The notes beneath the pieces were generated by a model. The model saw nothing but the letters and a program-made list of their open reading frames with translations, did no database searches and was not told the origin of the DNA. From Glacieibacterium arshaanense (GTDB lineage: Bacteria > Pseudomonadota > Alphaproteobacteria > Sphingomonadales > Sphingomonadaceae): DNA of 64,000 nucleotides. Position 1 is the first letter of the stretch. Every line of letters begins with the position of its first letter. The position numbers and the translations under genes are program-made. Shown here in pieces: positions 1 through 9,016 of the stretch. The stretch spans positions 110,385 through 174,384 of the forward strand of contig NZ_SIHO01000004.1 in the NCBI RefSeq assembly GCF_004681125.1, read 5' to 3'.

Positions 1-1
1 T

Positions 2-448
2 TTGCACGAGAAGATCGGCCAGCCGCTGGCGGGCATCCATGCGCCGGTGCCGGGGTTTGCCGCGAAGCTCGCAGCGGGCGTCGACCATGTATTCGATACG
101 CTGACGCCGGCGCGCATGCTGACCCGCGCCAACTGGAACATCGTCGAGACCGATACGCTGCGCTACCTGCCCGCGCTACCGGCGGCGCAGCGCTTCGGCC
201 ATGTCACCGCCGAAAATGCCGGCGAGACGCTGTGGCTCCGCTGCGAGCGGCAGGCACTGCGGCGATTACCCCAAACGGGCGCGGCGGTGTTCACCATCGG
301 TATTTACCGCGAACCGCTAGCGGCGCTGCCCGCAGCACTGGTCAGCAACTTGGCCGCAGCGGTGCGGACACTGCCACACGCCGAAGCATTGCGACGTGGC
401 ACATCGGGCTATGGGGCCGCACTCGACGCCTATGCGGCGAAGCTATAA
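2..448 (+). CDS. Heme-dependent oxidative N-demethylase family protein (DUF3445), C-terminal part
   Basis: The reading frame is open from the left edge, so the N-terminus lies outside the window; about 148 residues remain. The visible part contains RANWNI, a WLRCERQ-LRRLP stretch and VFTIGIYREPL, the conserved C-terminal block of DUF3445 proteins. That family is known as heme-dependent oxidative N-demethylases acting on secondary amines. The gene ends 36 bp before the pirin gene on the same strand and may share its transcript. Family assignment rests on these motifs; the substrate cannot be read from this fragment. Confidence 0.75.
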   Translation: MHEKIGQPLAGIHAPVPGFAAKLAAGVDHVFDTLTPARMLTRANWNIVETDTLRYLPALPAAQRFGHVTAENAGETLWLRCERQALRRLPQTGAAVFTIGIYREPLAALPAALVSNLAAAVRTLPHAEALRRGTSGYGAALDAYAAKL

Positions 449-484
449 ACTCGCGGCAATCCGATTCAGGGGCGGAGGTTTCCG

Positions 485-1348
<864 letters not shown>

Positions 1349-1371
1349 GGAGCGACAAACGGGGGGGAGTC

Positions 1372-2274
1372 ATGGGAGACGCATCCGGTCTGCCGGTCAA
1401 AACGCGCGAGCTGCACAGCCATCATTTCGATTCGACGATCTGGAACGATCTGCAGTTCCGCGACGATGACATCATCATATCGACCTACGCAAAGTCAGGC
1501 ACGACCTGGGTCCAGCAGATCGTCGCGCAAATGCTGTTTGGCGGCGATCCCGAACTGGCGGTTGCCGACATGTCGCCGTGGCTCGACCTGCGCGTGCCAC
1601 CTAAGGCCGTGAAGCTGCCGATGGTCGAGGCGCAGACGCACCGGCGCTTCATCAAGACGCATCTGCCGGTCGATGCATTGGTGTTCAGCCCGCGCGCCAA
1701 ATACCTCTACATCGGGCGCGATGGCCGCGACGTCGTGTGGAGCATGTACAACCATCACTTCAACGCCAACGCCACCTGGTATGACGCGCTCAACAACACG
1801 CCGGGCCGCGTCGGGCCGCCGATCGAGCCGCCGCCGACCGATATCCGGCAATACTGGCGCGACTGGATCGACCGCGACGGCCACCCATTCTGGCCGTTCT
1901 GGGAGAATATCCGCAGCTGGTGGGCCATCCGCGACCTGCCCAACGTCAAGCTGATCCATTTCGAGGATTTGAAGCGCGACATGCCCGGCGAAATGCGCCG
2001 TATTGCAGCGTTCCTTGATATTCCAATCGACGCGGCGCGCTGGCCGAAGATTGTCGAATATTGCTCGTTCGACTGGATGAAGGCCAATGCCACCAAAAGC
2101 GTGCCGCTCGGTGGCGCATTCTGGGATGCCGGCGCCGAGGTGTTCATCAACAAGGGCGTCAACGGTCGATGGCACGACACGCTGAGCGACGCTGAATCGG
2201 CGGCATACGAAGCGCGCGCCGTCGCCGAACTCGGGCCTGAATGCGCAGCCTGGCTGGCGGGTGGATCGCGTTAG
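1372..2274 (+). CDS. Sulfotransferase domain protein (PAPS-dependent)
   Basis: A 300-residue soluble protein of the Sulfotransfer_1 family, which moves sulfuryl groups from PAPS to hydroxyl or amine acceptors. The 5'-phosphosulfate loop TYAKSGTTW (about residues 38-46) is intact. The likely catalytic His sits in KTHLP (H97), and the 3'-phosphate segment IGRDGRDVVWS is at about 114-124. A G-rich Shine-Dalgarno precedes the ATG. The acceptor is unknown. Its stop codon overlaps the stop of the convergent transporter gene by 4 bp, so no room remains for a separate terminator. Confidence 0.9.
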   Translation: MGDASGLPVKTRELHSHHFDSTIWNDLQFRDDDIIISTYAKSGTTWVQQIVAQMLFGGDPELAVADMSPWLDLRVPPKAVKLPMVEAQTHRRFIKTHLPVDALVFSPRAKYLYIGRDGRDVVWSMYNHHFNANATWYDALNNTPGRVGPPIEPPPTDIRQYWRDWIDRDGHPFWPFWENIRSWWAIRDLPNVKLIHFEDLKRDMPGEMRRIAAFLDIPIDAARWPKIVEYCSFDWMKANATKSVPLGGAFWDAGAEVFINKGVNGRWHDTLSDAESAAYEARAVAELGPECAAWLAGGSR

Positions 2275-3650
2275 CGCGCCAGCGCGCGCCGCAGCGGCCG
2301 GTCGAGCAGTGCGAAGATGACCGCACCCGCGCCGATGATCGCGGTGTGCAGCAGCCAGAAATTGGCCGGCGTCATGGTTTCATAGAAGCCACCGATGCGG
2401 CCGCTGATAGTGCTGCCGACAAACACCGACATCGAATTGATGCCGAGCATCATCGCATTGACCTTGGCGGGGGCGGCGCGGGCGAACAGCGCGACGGCAA
2501 TCGGCACAAAGAACACCCAGCCGGCGTTCGACAGGAAGTGGAAGGCGACGGCCCACAACAGTGGCACGCGGGCCACGTCGCCGAACACCCAGCTTGCCGC
2601 CGCCAACCACAGCGTGCCCACCCCGAAGATCGCACAGCCGATGGCCATCTTGCCGATGTCGCTGGGTTCGGCGCCACGGGCGGCCTGCCAGCGCCACAGC
2701 GCCAGCACCGGCGGCACCAGGATTGCCGGCGCCAGCGCATCGAGCGCCTGCAGCCACGGGACCGGCATCGACCAGCCGTAAATGCTCAGGTTCACATGGT
2801 CGCGCACCCACAGATTATAGACGTTCCAGACCTGCGACTGCGCCACCCAGAACAGCGCCATCAGCGGCACCAGCGCCAGCAGGATCAGCACCGAGCGGCG
2901 TTCGGCTGCGGTCAGCTTTGCTGCGGGGGCGGCCTGTGTCCGGCGCGGCGGATCGGCAGGCATGTCGCGCATGCCGAGCACATAGATGACCAGCCCGATC
3001 AGCATCGCAAAGCCGGCGCTGGCGAATGCCGCGTGCCAGTTCCACTGCTGACCGATCCAGCCGCTCAGGATGGGGGCAAAGAATGCGCCGAGGTTGAGTA
3101 GCAGGTAGTAGATTTGAAACCCGTCATCGCGGCGGCGGTCGCCCTGCATGTACAGCCCGCCGACCTGCGACTGCAGATTGACCGCCATGCACCCGGCGCC
3201 GAGGATCATCAGCAGCACCGCGAGCAGGAACAGCCGCTCGGTCGCCATCGCGAAATTGCCCGCGGTCATCAACAGCGCGCCAATTGCGATAGTATATTTG
3301 CGCCCGAGCCAGCGGTCGCCGATCAGCCCGCCGAACACCGGGGTGAAGCGTGCCAGTCCCGCGAACAGCCCGAAGATCTGCGCGGCCAGCGCCTGCGTGC
3401 TCAGCGGCCCGGTGATGCTTTCGACGCCGGCGCGGAACGGCGCGAAGCCGGCGATGTTCTCGACATGCCCCGACAGCAGCAGCTCGTCGACCATGTAGAG
3501 CACCATCAGCGCCTGCGTACCGTAGAGCGCGAATGCTTCCCAGAAGGTGGTCAGCGAAATCCACGTCAACCCGCGCGGCTGGCCGAACAGGTCGCGCGAT
3601 GCGCGCACCGAGGAATCGGGCAGCGTCACCGGCTCGGTAATGTTGCTCAC
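2271..3650 (-). CDS. Peptide MFS transporter (POT/PTR2 family)
   Basis: Inner-membrane proton-coupled transporter, 459 residues from the chosen GTG. The N-terminal helix with FWEAFALYGTQALMVLYM, the GGLIGDRWLGR loop and FQIYYLLLNLGAFFAPILSG match the POT family, which imports di- and tripeptides. The usual ExxER proton motif is not obvious: the first helix reads FWEAFALYG. The frame stays open upstream to 3737, but an AAGGGGG lies about 9 nt before the GTG at 3650. The gene is divergent from the gene at 3764 (about 113 bp between) and convergent with the sulfotransferase gene, overlapping it by 4 bp. Confidence 0.85.
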   Translation of the reverse strand: MSNITEPVTLPDSSVRASRDLFGQPRGLTWISLTTFWEAFALYGTQALMVLYMVDELLLSGHVENIAGFAPFRAGVESITGPLSTQALAAQIFGLFAGLARFTPVFGGLIGDRWLGRKYTIAIGALLMTAGNFAMATERLFLLAVLLMILGAGCMAVNLQSQVGGLYMQGDRRRDDGFQIYYLLLNLGAFFAPILSGWIGQQWNWHAAFASAGFAMLIGLVIYVLGMRDMPADPPRRTQAAPAAKLTAAERRSVLILLALVPLMALFWVAQSQVWNVYNLWVRDHVNLSIYGWSMPVPWLQALDALAPAILVPPVLALWRWQAARGAEPSDIGKMAIGCAIFGVGTLWLAAASWVFGDVARVPLLWAVAFHFLSNAGWVFFVPIAVALFARAAPAKVNAMMLGINSMSVFVGSTISGRIGGFYETMTPANFWLLHTAIIGAGAVIFALLDRPLRRALAR

Positions 3651-3763
3651 GCGCACGCCCCCTTGCGAACAAAGCCTGTTTGACCATGTCCGCGCGCACC
3701 GCACAAGGCGGGCCGAGCGTTCGGAGGGTGACAGCAACGTCGCACCCGCGATAAGGTATGCCT

Positions 3764-4186
3764 ATGTTCAAGCAACTCACCCCCGCCGTCGCGGTTTCGC
3801 CGCAGATCGAAGTCGCCGATGTCGCCACCGCCGCGGCACAGGGCTTCGTCTGCATCGTCAACAACCGCCCCGATGGCGAGTCCGCTGACCAGCCGGCGGG
3901 CGACGCCATCCGCGCCGCAGCCGAAGCCGCCGGGCTGCGCTATGTGGCGATTCCCGTCGATGCGCGCGGCTTTTCGCAGCCGATGGTCGCGGCGATGGCC
4001 GATGCACTCGGCGCCGGCAAGACGCTGGCGTTCTGCCGCTCGGGTACGCGGTCGACCAATTTGTGGTCGCTCGCCAGCGCCAGCCAGGGCGGTTCGATTG
4101 CCGACATCACTGCGACCGCCGCCGCCGCCGGCTATGATGTCAGCGGGCTGGCGGGCGCGATGGCACAACTCGGCGGCAAAGCTTGA
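3764..4186 (+). CDS. TIGR01244/DUF442-type Cys phosphatase or sulfurtransferase
   Basis: A 140-residue protein of the DUF442 family (the N-terminal domain of Blh proteins). Evidence is the opening QLTPAVAVSPQI, the INNRPDGE-like VNNRPDGE, and the Cys loop CRSGTRS with C91 as nucleophile. Relatives are annotated as sulfur transferases or dual-specificity phosphatases, and Blh has been tied to sulfide metabolism. Of two possible starts (3758 and 3764), the second has an AAGG at normal spacing and matches the family N-terminus. It is followed by two overlapping genes, so the three probably form one operon. Confidence 0.8.
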   Translation: MFKQLTPAVAVSPQIEVADVATAAAQGFVCIVNNRPDGESADQPAGDAIRAAAEAAGLRYVAIPVDARGFSQPMVAAMADALGAGKTLAFCRSGTRSTNLWSLASASQGGSIADITATAAAAGYDVSGLAGAMAQLGGKA

Positions 4187-4575
4187 ACTGGCTGACGCTG
4201 GTCGTGCTGCCCGGCGCGGGGATCGCGCTGCTGGTGGTGCTGGCGCGCTGGCTGGGATTCAACACGCAGCCGGTGCTGACCGGCCCCGACGAGGCGCGCA
4301 CCATCGCGCATGACGCGTTGGTCGCCTTCCATGCCGAACAGGCGGCGATTGGTGCCGATGCGCGCGCCGCGCTGGTCGCCGGCCGCGACGGCCGTGTCGC
4401 GCTGGTGCGGCCGCATGGCGACCGCTGGATTGTCCGCGTTGCCAATGGCGCGCGTGTGACGCGCAGCGGCGACACGCTGACCGTCGCGCTCGACGAACCG
4501 CTTTTCGCGCCGGTGCAATTGAAACTGGCGACCGACGCTGCCGGCTGGGCGGCGCGGCTGGAGGCCAAGCCATGA
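4183..4575 (+). CDS. Small membrane-anchored protein of unknown function
   Basis: A 130-residue protein with one N-terminal hydrophobic segment (about residues 3-23) and a soluble C-terminal domain of about 105 residues. I do not recognise the family. The start is a TTG inside the preceding stop (TTGA), and the end overlaps the next start as ATGA. It is thus tightly coupled between the DUF442 protein and the sterol desaturase. The soluble part is probably periplasmic if the anchor is N-in. Translational coupling is the best evidence that it is a real gene. Confidence 0.65.
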   Translation: MNWLTLVVLPGAGIALLVVLARWLGFNTQPVLTGPDEARTIAHDALVAFHAEQAAIGADARAALVAGRDGRVALVRPHGDRWIVRVANGARVTRSGDTLTVALDEPLFAPVQLKLATDAAGWAARLEAKP

Positions 4576-5474
4576 AGTTCCCCGATCCCGTCCAGATCGC
4601 CGTGCCGTTCTTCATCCTGCTGATCATCATCGAGATGGTGGCGGTCAAACGCGGCGCCCGCGGTGCCTATGACTGGCGCGACAGCGCGACGTCACTAACG
4701 ATGGGCATGGGCAGCACGCTCGCCGGCCTGCTCAGTGCCGGCATCGTGGCAGGGCTGGCGTTCTGGTTCTGGCAGCACCGGTTGTTCGATATTCCAATCG
4801 CCTGGTGGAGCGGCATCCTGTGCTTCGTCCTCGATGACTTCGCCTACTACGTCTTCCACCGCACCGCGCACCGCATCCGCTGGTTCTGGGCGAGCCATGT
4901 CATCCACCACTCGAGCCAGCACTATAACCTGTCGACGGCACTGCGGCAGACGTGGACGGGGTTCATCAGCCTCGGCTTCATCTTCCGCTTGCCGCTGTTC
5001 CTGATCGGCTTCCCGCCGGCGCTGGTGTTCTTCTGCGCCGCGCTCAACCTCGTCTATCAGTTCTGGATCCACACCGAAGTCGTCAAGCGGCTGCCGTGGG
5101 GGCTGGAAGCATGGCTCAACACGCCGTCGCACCATCGCGTCCACCACGGCACCAACCCGCGATATCTCGACCGCAACTATGCCGGGGTGTTCATCGTCTG
5201 GGACCGCTGGCTCGGGACGTTCGAGCCTGAACATGACGACGAGCCGGTGCGCTACGGCATCGTCAAGAACCTGCCGACGTTCAACCCGCTATGGACCGCC
5301 ACCCACGAATGGGTCGGCATCGCCAAGGACGTCTGGCACGCACCAAGCTGGAAAGCGCGCTGGATGTACATCGCCGGCCCGCCCGGCTGGACCCCCGACG
5401 GCAGCCGCGACACCGCCGATGTCATTCGCGCGGCGTGGGAGCAGGAACAGGCGCAGGCGCAGGCAGCAGAGTAG
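4572..5474 (+). CDS. Sterol desaturase / fatty acid hydroxylase family membrane protein
   Basis: A 300-residue integral membrane diiron hydroxylase. The histidine clusters of the family are present: HRTAH (96-100), HVIHHSSQH (109-117), a single H in WIHTEVV, and HHRVHHGTN followed by RNYAGVFIVWDRWLGTF. These bind two irons and use O2 to hydroxylate or desaturate lipids. Several hydrophobic helices surround them. The ATG overlaps the preceding stop as ATGA. The gene ends 4 bp before a paired hairpin repeat that probably terminates transcription. The lipid substrate is unknown. Confidence 0.9.
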   Translation: MKFPDPVQIAVPFFILLIIIEMVAVKRGARGAYDWRDSATSLTMGMGSTLAGLLSAGIVAGLAFWFWQHRLFDIPIAWWSGILCFVLDDFAYYVFHRTAHRIRWFWASHVIHHSSQHYNLSTALRQTWTGFISLGFIFRLPLFLIGFPPALVFFCAALNLVYQFWIHTEVVKRLPWGLEAWLNTPSHHRVHHGTNPRYLDRNYAGVFIVWDRWLGTFEPEHDDEPVRYGIVKNLPTFNPLWTATHEWVGIAKDVWHAPSWKARWMYIAGPPGWTPDGSRDTADVIRAAWEQEQAQAQAAE

Positions 5475-5478
5475 CGAA

Positions 5479-5607
5479 GAGCCTCCGGCGGGCAGGCCTG
5501 AGGCCTGCACCCATATATTTGGGCTGTGTATCACAGCGGGGCTTTGCTTGGTTTTGCACCGTCCCAAACAATCGGGTGCAGGCCTCAGGCCTGCCCGCCG
5601 GAGGCTC
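5479..5607. repeat. Paired inverted hairpin repeat (copy a, 61-bp spacer)
   Basis: Two 34-bp units in opposite orientation at 5479-5512 and 5574-5607. Each unit begins GAGCCTCCGGCGGGC and contains the hairpin GCAGGCC-TGA-GGCCTGC. The pair sits between convergent genes, 4 bp after one stop and 10 bp before the other, and could serve as a two-way terminator. The 61-bp spacer is longer than in the compact copies and ends with CCCAAACAATC, also found before the right arm of the 47.8-kb cassette. Confidence 0.85.
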
Positions 5608-5617
5608 TTTGCCTGCC

Positions 5618-6358
5618 CTACTTCGGCTTCTTGAACCGCAGCATGAACTGGTCAGTCTTGCCGCGGATCGACGGGTCGAAGACGTTGGCGGTATGCGGGT
5701 CGGCGGGGTTGGCGAGTGCGCTGCTTTCGCCGTCGAGGATGAAGCCCGCCGCCTCGACTTCGCCTTTGACGGTTTCGGGGTCGATGCGGTGCAAGGCGTT
5801 CGCGGCGCTGAGCCCGCTGCCTGGTGCGGCGGCATGGTCGACGATGACGTAGTAGCCGCCGGGCTTGACTGCCTTGAAGATGGTTTCGTTGACTTCGATG
5901 ACCTGGTCGACCGACAGCGCATTGTGCAGGTCGTGGTAGTTCTGCGCGGTCCAGAACACATCGACCTTGCCGAGTGCCGAACTGCCGACGCCGTCGACTA
6001 CGGTGACATCGCCGTAGGCCGGATCGGCGGCAATCGCCGCGATCATCGCGGCGCCTTCGGCATCGCGCTTGGCGGCTTCGGGCGGCACGATGGCGATGAC
6101 CTTGCCGCCGGGCTTGACCGCGACGGCGAACAGCCGCGTGAAATAGCCATGGCCGGGGATCAGGTCGGCGACATGGTCGCCGGGTTTGACGCGCGAGAAA
6201 TCGAGCATCACGCCGGGCTTGCGGGCCGCGTCGCGTTCGGTGTCGCTGGCGGGTCGCTGCGGGCTGGTGACCGCGGCGGTAATATTGGCGGGGGTTTGCG
6301 CAATGGCGCTGGATGCAAGCATCAACGCGGTTGCGACGGCGAGGCCAAGACGGATCAT
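5618..6358 (-). CDS. Periplasmic class I SAM-dependent methyltransferase-like protein
   Basis: A 246-residue protein with a clear N-terminal signal peptide (MIRLGLAVATALMLASSAIA, cut near AQT). A methyltransferase fold follows: VADLIPGHGYFTRLFA for the SAM loop region and a late GGYYVIVDHAA strand. It matches the predicted exported methyltransferase group (COG4798). Two adjacent ATGs exist. The second, at 6358, lies 6 nt after GGAG and is preferred over 6361. An exported SAM-dependent enzyme is odd because SAM is cytosolic, so the true activity is uncertain. It is transcribed alone toward repeat copy a. Confidence 0.75.
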   Translation of the reverse strand: MIRLGLAVATALMLASSAIAQTPANITAAVTSPQRPASDTERDAARKPGVMLDFSRVKPGDHVADLIPGHGYFTRLFAVAVKPGGKVIAIVPPEAAKRDAEGAAMIAAIAADPAYGDVTVVDGVGSSALGKVDVFWTAQNYHDLHNALSVDQVIEVNETIFKAVKPGGYYVIVDHAAAPGSGLSAANALHRIDPETVKGEVEAAGFILDGESSALANPADPHTANVFDPSIRGKTDQFMLRFKKPK

Positions 6359-6429
6359 CATGCTCTCCCAAGGCTGTCCGCAAAGCATAGCATGAGTCGG
6401 GAGGGTGAGTCCCGACGCCCGCGACGCGC

Positions 6430-6462
6430 AAAAAAATGGCCGGGCAAATCAATGCCCGGCCA
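6430..6462 (-). terminator. Factor-independent terminator of glnK-amt
   Basis: On the minus strand a perfect 10-bp stem TGGCCGGGCA / TGCCCGGCCA with a 6-nt loop is followed directly by seven T. It lies about 70 bp after the amt stop codon and points away from it. This is the clearest intrinsic terminator in the window. Confidence 0.93.
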
Positions 6463-6530
6463 GTTGGTTTTCCTTGGGGAGGAACTTGTGGAGCCTGGCC
6501 GGTGCGCCCGTGGGCGCACCGGCGCTTGGC

Positions 6531-7970
6531 TCAATAGTTGTAGGCGCGTTCGCCGTGTTCGGTGAGGTCGAGGCCTTCGCGCTCTTCCTCGACGGTCGGA
6601 CGCAGCCCGATGGTCTTGTCGATGATGAAGTACAGCACAGCCGAGATGACACCCGACCACACCAGCGTCACGCCAACCGCCTTGAGCTGGGTGATGAACT
6701 GTGCGCCCATGTCATAGGTGCCCGCAACCGCCGGAATGACGGTGTAGTCGAGGAAGCCCTGACCACCGAGTGCCGGTGCCGCGACGACCGCCGTGCCGAG
6801 TGCACCGAAGATGCCGCCGACGCAGTGGACGCCGAACACGTCGAGCGCGTCGTCGTAGTTGAACTTGTGCTTCACCGTCGAGCAGAAGAAGTAGCAGATC
6901 GGCGACACCAGCAGGCCGAGCACGATCGACGTCATCGGCGTGGCGAAACCGCTGGCAGGCGTGATGGCGACCAGACCGGCAACTGCACCGGTGACACCAC
7001 CGAGCAGCGACGGCTTGCCGCGCAGCACCTGTTCAACCAGCATCCACGACACGGCGGCGCCGGCAGTGGCGGTGAAGGTGTTCATCATGGCGAGTGCGGT
7101 CAGGCCGTTCGATTCGAGGTTCGAACCGGCGTTGAAACCAAACCAACCCACCCACAGCAGCGAGGCGCCGATCATCGTCATGACCAGGCTGTGCGGCGGC
7201 ATCGGTTCCTTGCCGTGGCCGATACGCTGGCCGACCATGATGCAGCCCACCAGGCCGGCAATACCCGCGTTGATGTGGACGACGGTGCCGCCGGCGAAAT
7301 CAAGCGCGCCCATGCCCCACAGATAGCCGTAGTCGGTCGGTGCGTCCTTGAGGAAGTCCGGGCCAGCCCAGTACCAGACCATGTGTGCGATGGGGAAATA
7401 GACCACCGTCACCCAGGCGACGACGAAGACGATGACCGCCGAAAACTTCATGCGTTCGGCAAACGCCCCGACGATCAGCGCCGGCGTGATGCAGGCGAAG
7501 GTCATCTGGAAGGCGATGTAGACGAACTCAGGGATGTAGACGCCGTTCGAGAAGGTCGCGGCGTTCGAGGAGATCGTCACGCCCTTGAGGAAGGCTTTGC
7601 TCAGCCCGCCGATGAACGGCGAACCACCGGTGAACGCCAGGCTGTAGCCGTAGCACACCCACAGCAGCGCGACGACGCAGACGATCATGAAGACCTGCGT
7701 CAGAATGCTCAGCATGTTCTTGGTGCGGACCAACCCGCCGTAGAACAGCGCGAGGCCCGGGACCGTCATCAACAGCACCAGCGCCGTCGAAGTCAGCATC
7801 CAGGCGGTATCGCCCTTGTCGGGCACCGGCGGCGCCGGCGGTGCGGCGGCCGCAACCGCAGCTGCGGCTTCCTGCGCAAAGGCCGGGCCGGCCAGCGCGA
7901 GCGCGCCGACCCCCAACAATGCCAGCAGCGCGGTGCGCCCCGGCATGTAATCACTCAATTCGGTTTTCAT
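6531..7970 (-). CDS. amt: Ammonium transporter (Amt family)
   Basis: A 479-residue inner-membrane ammonium channel. It has a cleavable-looking N-terminal segment ending AGPAFAQ, a Pro/Ala-rich linker, then 11 typical helices. Amt signatures include LALFYGGLVRTKN, the DFAGGTVVHINAGIAGL segment and the late FGVHCVGGIFGALGT carrying the second pore histidine. AAGGGG lies 8 nt before the ATG at 7970; an upstream GTG at 7979 is less likely. It follows glnK by 12 bp in the usual glnK-amt operon, where GlnK plugs the channel under nitrogen excess. A strong terminator follows. Confidence 0.96.
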   Translation of the reverse strand: MKTELSDYMPGRTALLALLGVGALALAGPAFAQEAAAAVAAAAPPAPPVPDKGDTAWMLTSTALVLLMTVPGLALFYGGLVRTKNMLSILTQVFMIVCVVALLWVCYGYSLAFTGGSPFIGGLSKAFLKGVTISSNAATFSNGVYIPEFVYIAFQMTFACITPALIVGAFAERMKFSAVIVFVVAWVTVVYFPIAHMVWYWAGPDFLKDAPTDYGYLWGMGALDFAGGTVVHINAGIAGLVGCIMVGQRIGHGKEPMPPHSLVMTMIGASLLWVGWFGFNAGSNLESNGLTALAMMNTFTATAGAAVSWMLVEQVLRGKPSLLGGVTGAVAGLVAITPASGFATPMTSIVLGLLVSPICYFFCSTVKHKFNYDDALDVFGVHCVGGIFGALGTAVVAAPALGGQGFLDYTVIPAVAGTYDMGAQFITQLKAVGVTLVWSGVISAVLYFIIDKTIGLRPTVEEEREGLDLTEHGERAYNY

Positions 7971-7982
7971 GTTTGCCACCCC

Positions 7983-8321
7983 TTACAATGCGGTGTCGTT
8001 GGTTTCGCCGGTCCGGATGCGGACGGCGGAGGCGACATCGACGGTGAAGATCTTGCCGTCACCGATGGTGCCGGTGTGCGCGGTTTGCTGGATCGTCTCG
8101 ACAATCGCGGGCGCAATATCGTCCGCGACAACAATCTCGATCTTCAGCTTGGGCACCATGTTGGTGGTGTATTCGGCGCCACGATAGATTTCGGTCTGGC
8201 CCTTTTGACGGCCGAACCCCTTGACCTCGGAAACGGTCATACCCGTTGCCCCCGCACTCGCCAGCGCCTCACGCACCTGTTCGAGCTTGAAGGGCTTGAT
8301 GATGGCAATGATGAGCTTCAT
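7983..8321 (-). CDS. glnK: PII nitrogen regulatory protein (GlnK/GlnB)
   Basis: A 112-residue PII trimer subunit. The T-loop stretch IYRGAEYTTNMVPK carries Tyr51, the uridylylation site, and the C-terminal TGTIGDGKIFTVDV signature is intact. PII binds ATP/ADP and 2-oxoglutarate and regulates Amt, GlnE and NtrB. The frame extends to 8450, but the family start MKLIIAIIKPFKL at 8321 has GGAGGG about 9 nt upstream. Linkage to amt supports the GlnK role. A sigma-54-type promoter lies upstream. Confidence 0.96.
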   Translation of the reverse strand: MKLIIAIIKPFKLEQVREALASAGATGMTVSEVKGFGRQKGQTEIYRGAEYTTNMVPKLKIEIVVADDIAPAIVETIQQTAHTGTIGDGKIFTVDVASAVRIRTGETNDTAL

Positions 8322-8386
8322 GGCCCGCGTCCCTCCTCTGTCCAAGCCATTCCCGGCCCGAAACAGGCCTTGGCTGTGAAGAGCGA

Positions 8387-8402
8387 TGCACGAACCGTGC
8401 CA
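8387..8402 (-). promoter_or_regulatory. Sigma-54 (RpoN) -24/-12 promoter for glnK-amt
   Basis: The minus strand reads TGGCACG-GTTC-GTGCA, which matches the TGGCACG-N4-TTGCA consensus at all but one position. The invariant GG and GC are exactly 10 nt apart. It lies about 65 nt upstream of the glnK start. Nitrogen-limited NtrC/RpoN control of glnK-amt is well known in proteobacteria. No convincing NtrC site was identified by eye in the roughly 120 bp upstream. Confidence 0.75.
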
Positions 8403-8570
8403 TTTCGCTGCACCGCAGCAGAAGCTGCGATTCCGCCGCGATTCGGTCATCCGCCGTGCCTGTTTATTGTGCGGTGCGGCAGGGCAGCCTAAAAATTAGG
8501 CGAATATGGCGAGGTTTAAGGTCCTCCGGCGGGCAGGCCTGAGGCCTGCACCCGATTCATTTCGTGCCAC

Positions 8571-8640
8571 GCACTTCCTGCTCCCCTCCCTGCAAGGGAT
8601 GGGTCGAGGGTGGGCTTTAGCTGCCGTTCTGCAAACGACC
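8571..8640. repeat. 70-bp cassette-associated block, copy 1
   Basis: Begins GCACTTCCTGCTCCCCTCCC and ends with CTTTAGCTGCC then GCAAACGACC. It matches 47831-47900 along its length at roughly 80% or more by eye, and in both places it follows the left hairpin unit by under 20 bp. It contains a short CCCTCCC-TGCA-AGGGATGGG inverted repeat. No reading frame is evident in it. Confidence 0.8.
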
Positions 8641-8722
8641 CCCAAAATTGTCACAAACTAGAGAAAATCACCATGCCCGAAACCCTCCGCTTTGTGGATC
8701 TTCTGGCCGTGTGTAGATTTAG

Positions 8723-9016
8723 ATGATGGATCCACTTCTCCCACACGAAATCGAATTGACGGGTAAGTGGATAGCCTTGGACGGCGACGTCCAAGGCGAC
8801 GCAGTATGCGAACGCATTGATTACCTCACCGAGATTCTCGATGTCGTTCAAGACCATCCACAGGCAGGAGGGTGGAGACGGCTTTTCCGCGATCCCGCCG
8901 ACGGCCGATATTGGGAACTAACATATCCGCAAGCCGAGTTGCATGCAGGCGGGCCTCCCGCATTGCGCTGGATCAGCGACGACGAAATGAAGCAAGAATA
9001 CGGCTTCAGCGGTTAA
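8723..9016 (+). CDS. Imm27-like immunity protein (orphan)
   Basis: A 97-residue acidic cytosolic protein. The pattern CERIDYLTEIL, then GWRRLFRDPADGRYWELTYP, then ELHAGGPPAL resembles the Imm27 family of polymorphic-toxin immunity proteins, which neutralise a cognate effector. No toxin gene is adjacent. Base composition is clearly less GC-rich than the neighbours. The start is ATG 8723 or 8726. A 17-codon frame from ATG 8673 ends in TGA overlapping 8723 and may be a leader or a remnant. It is the only cargo gene of the hairpin-bounded cassette 1. Confidence 0.7.
   Translation: MMDPLLPHEIELTGKWIALDGDVQGDAVCERIDYLTEILDVVQDHPQAGGWRRLFRDPADGRYWELTYPQAELHAGGPPALRWISDDEMKQEYGFSG

Noticed and set aside
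2241..3101. Long plus-strand frame over the POT transporter gene
   Set aside because: Antisense shadow: Arg/His/Gln-rich, no domain, and the minus strand encodes a clear transporter.
6405..8492. 695-codon plus-strand frame over glnK-amt
   Set aside because: Shadow of high-GC coding DNA. The minus strand has unmistakable Amt and PII proteins and a terminator on that strand.
8554..8722. CRISPR-like or integron attC interpretation of the cassette ends
   Set aside because: The arms are inverted, not direct, repeats, there is no spacer array, and the attC core sites (RYYYAAC/GTTRRRY) are not visible.
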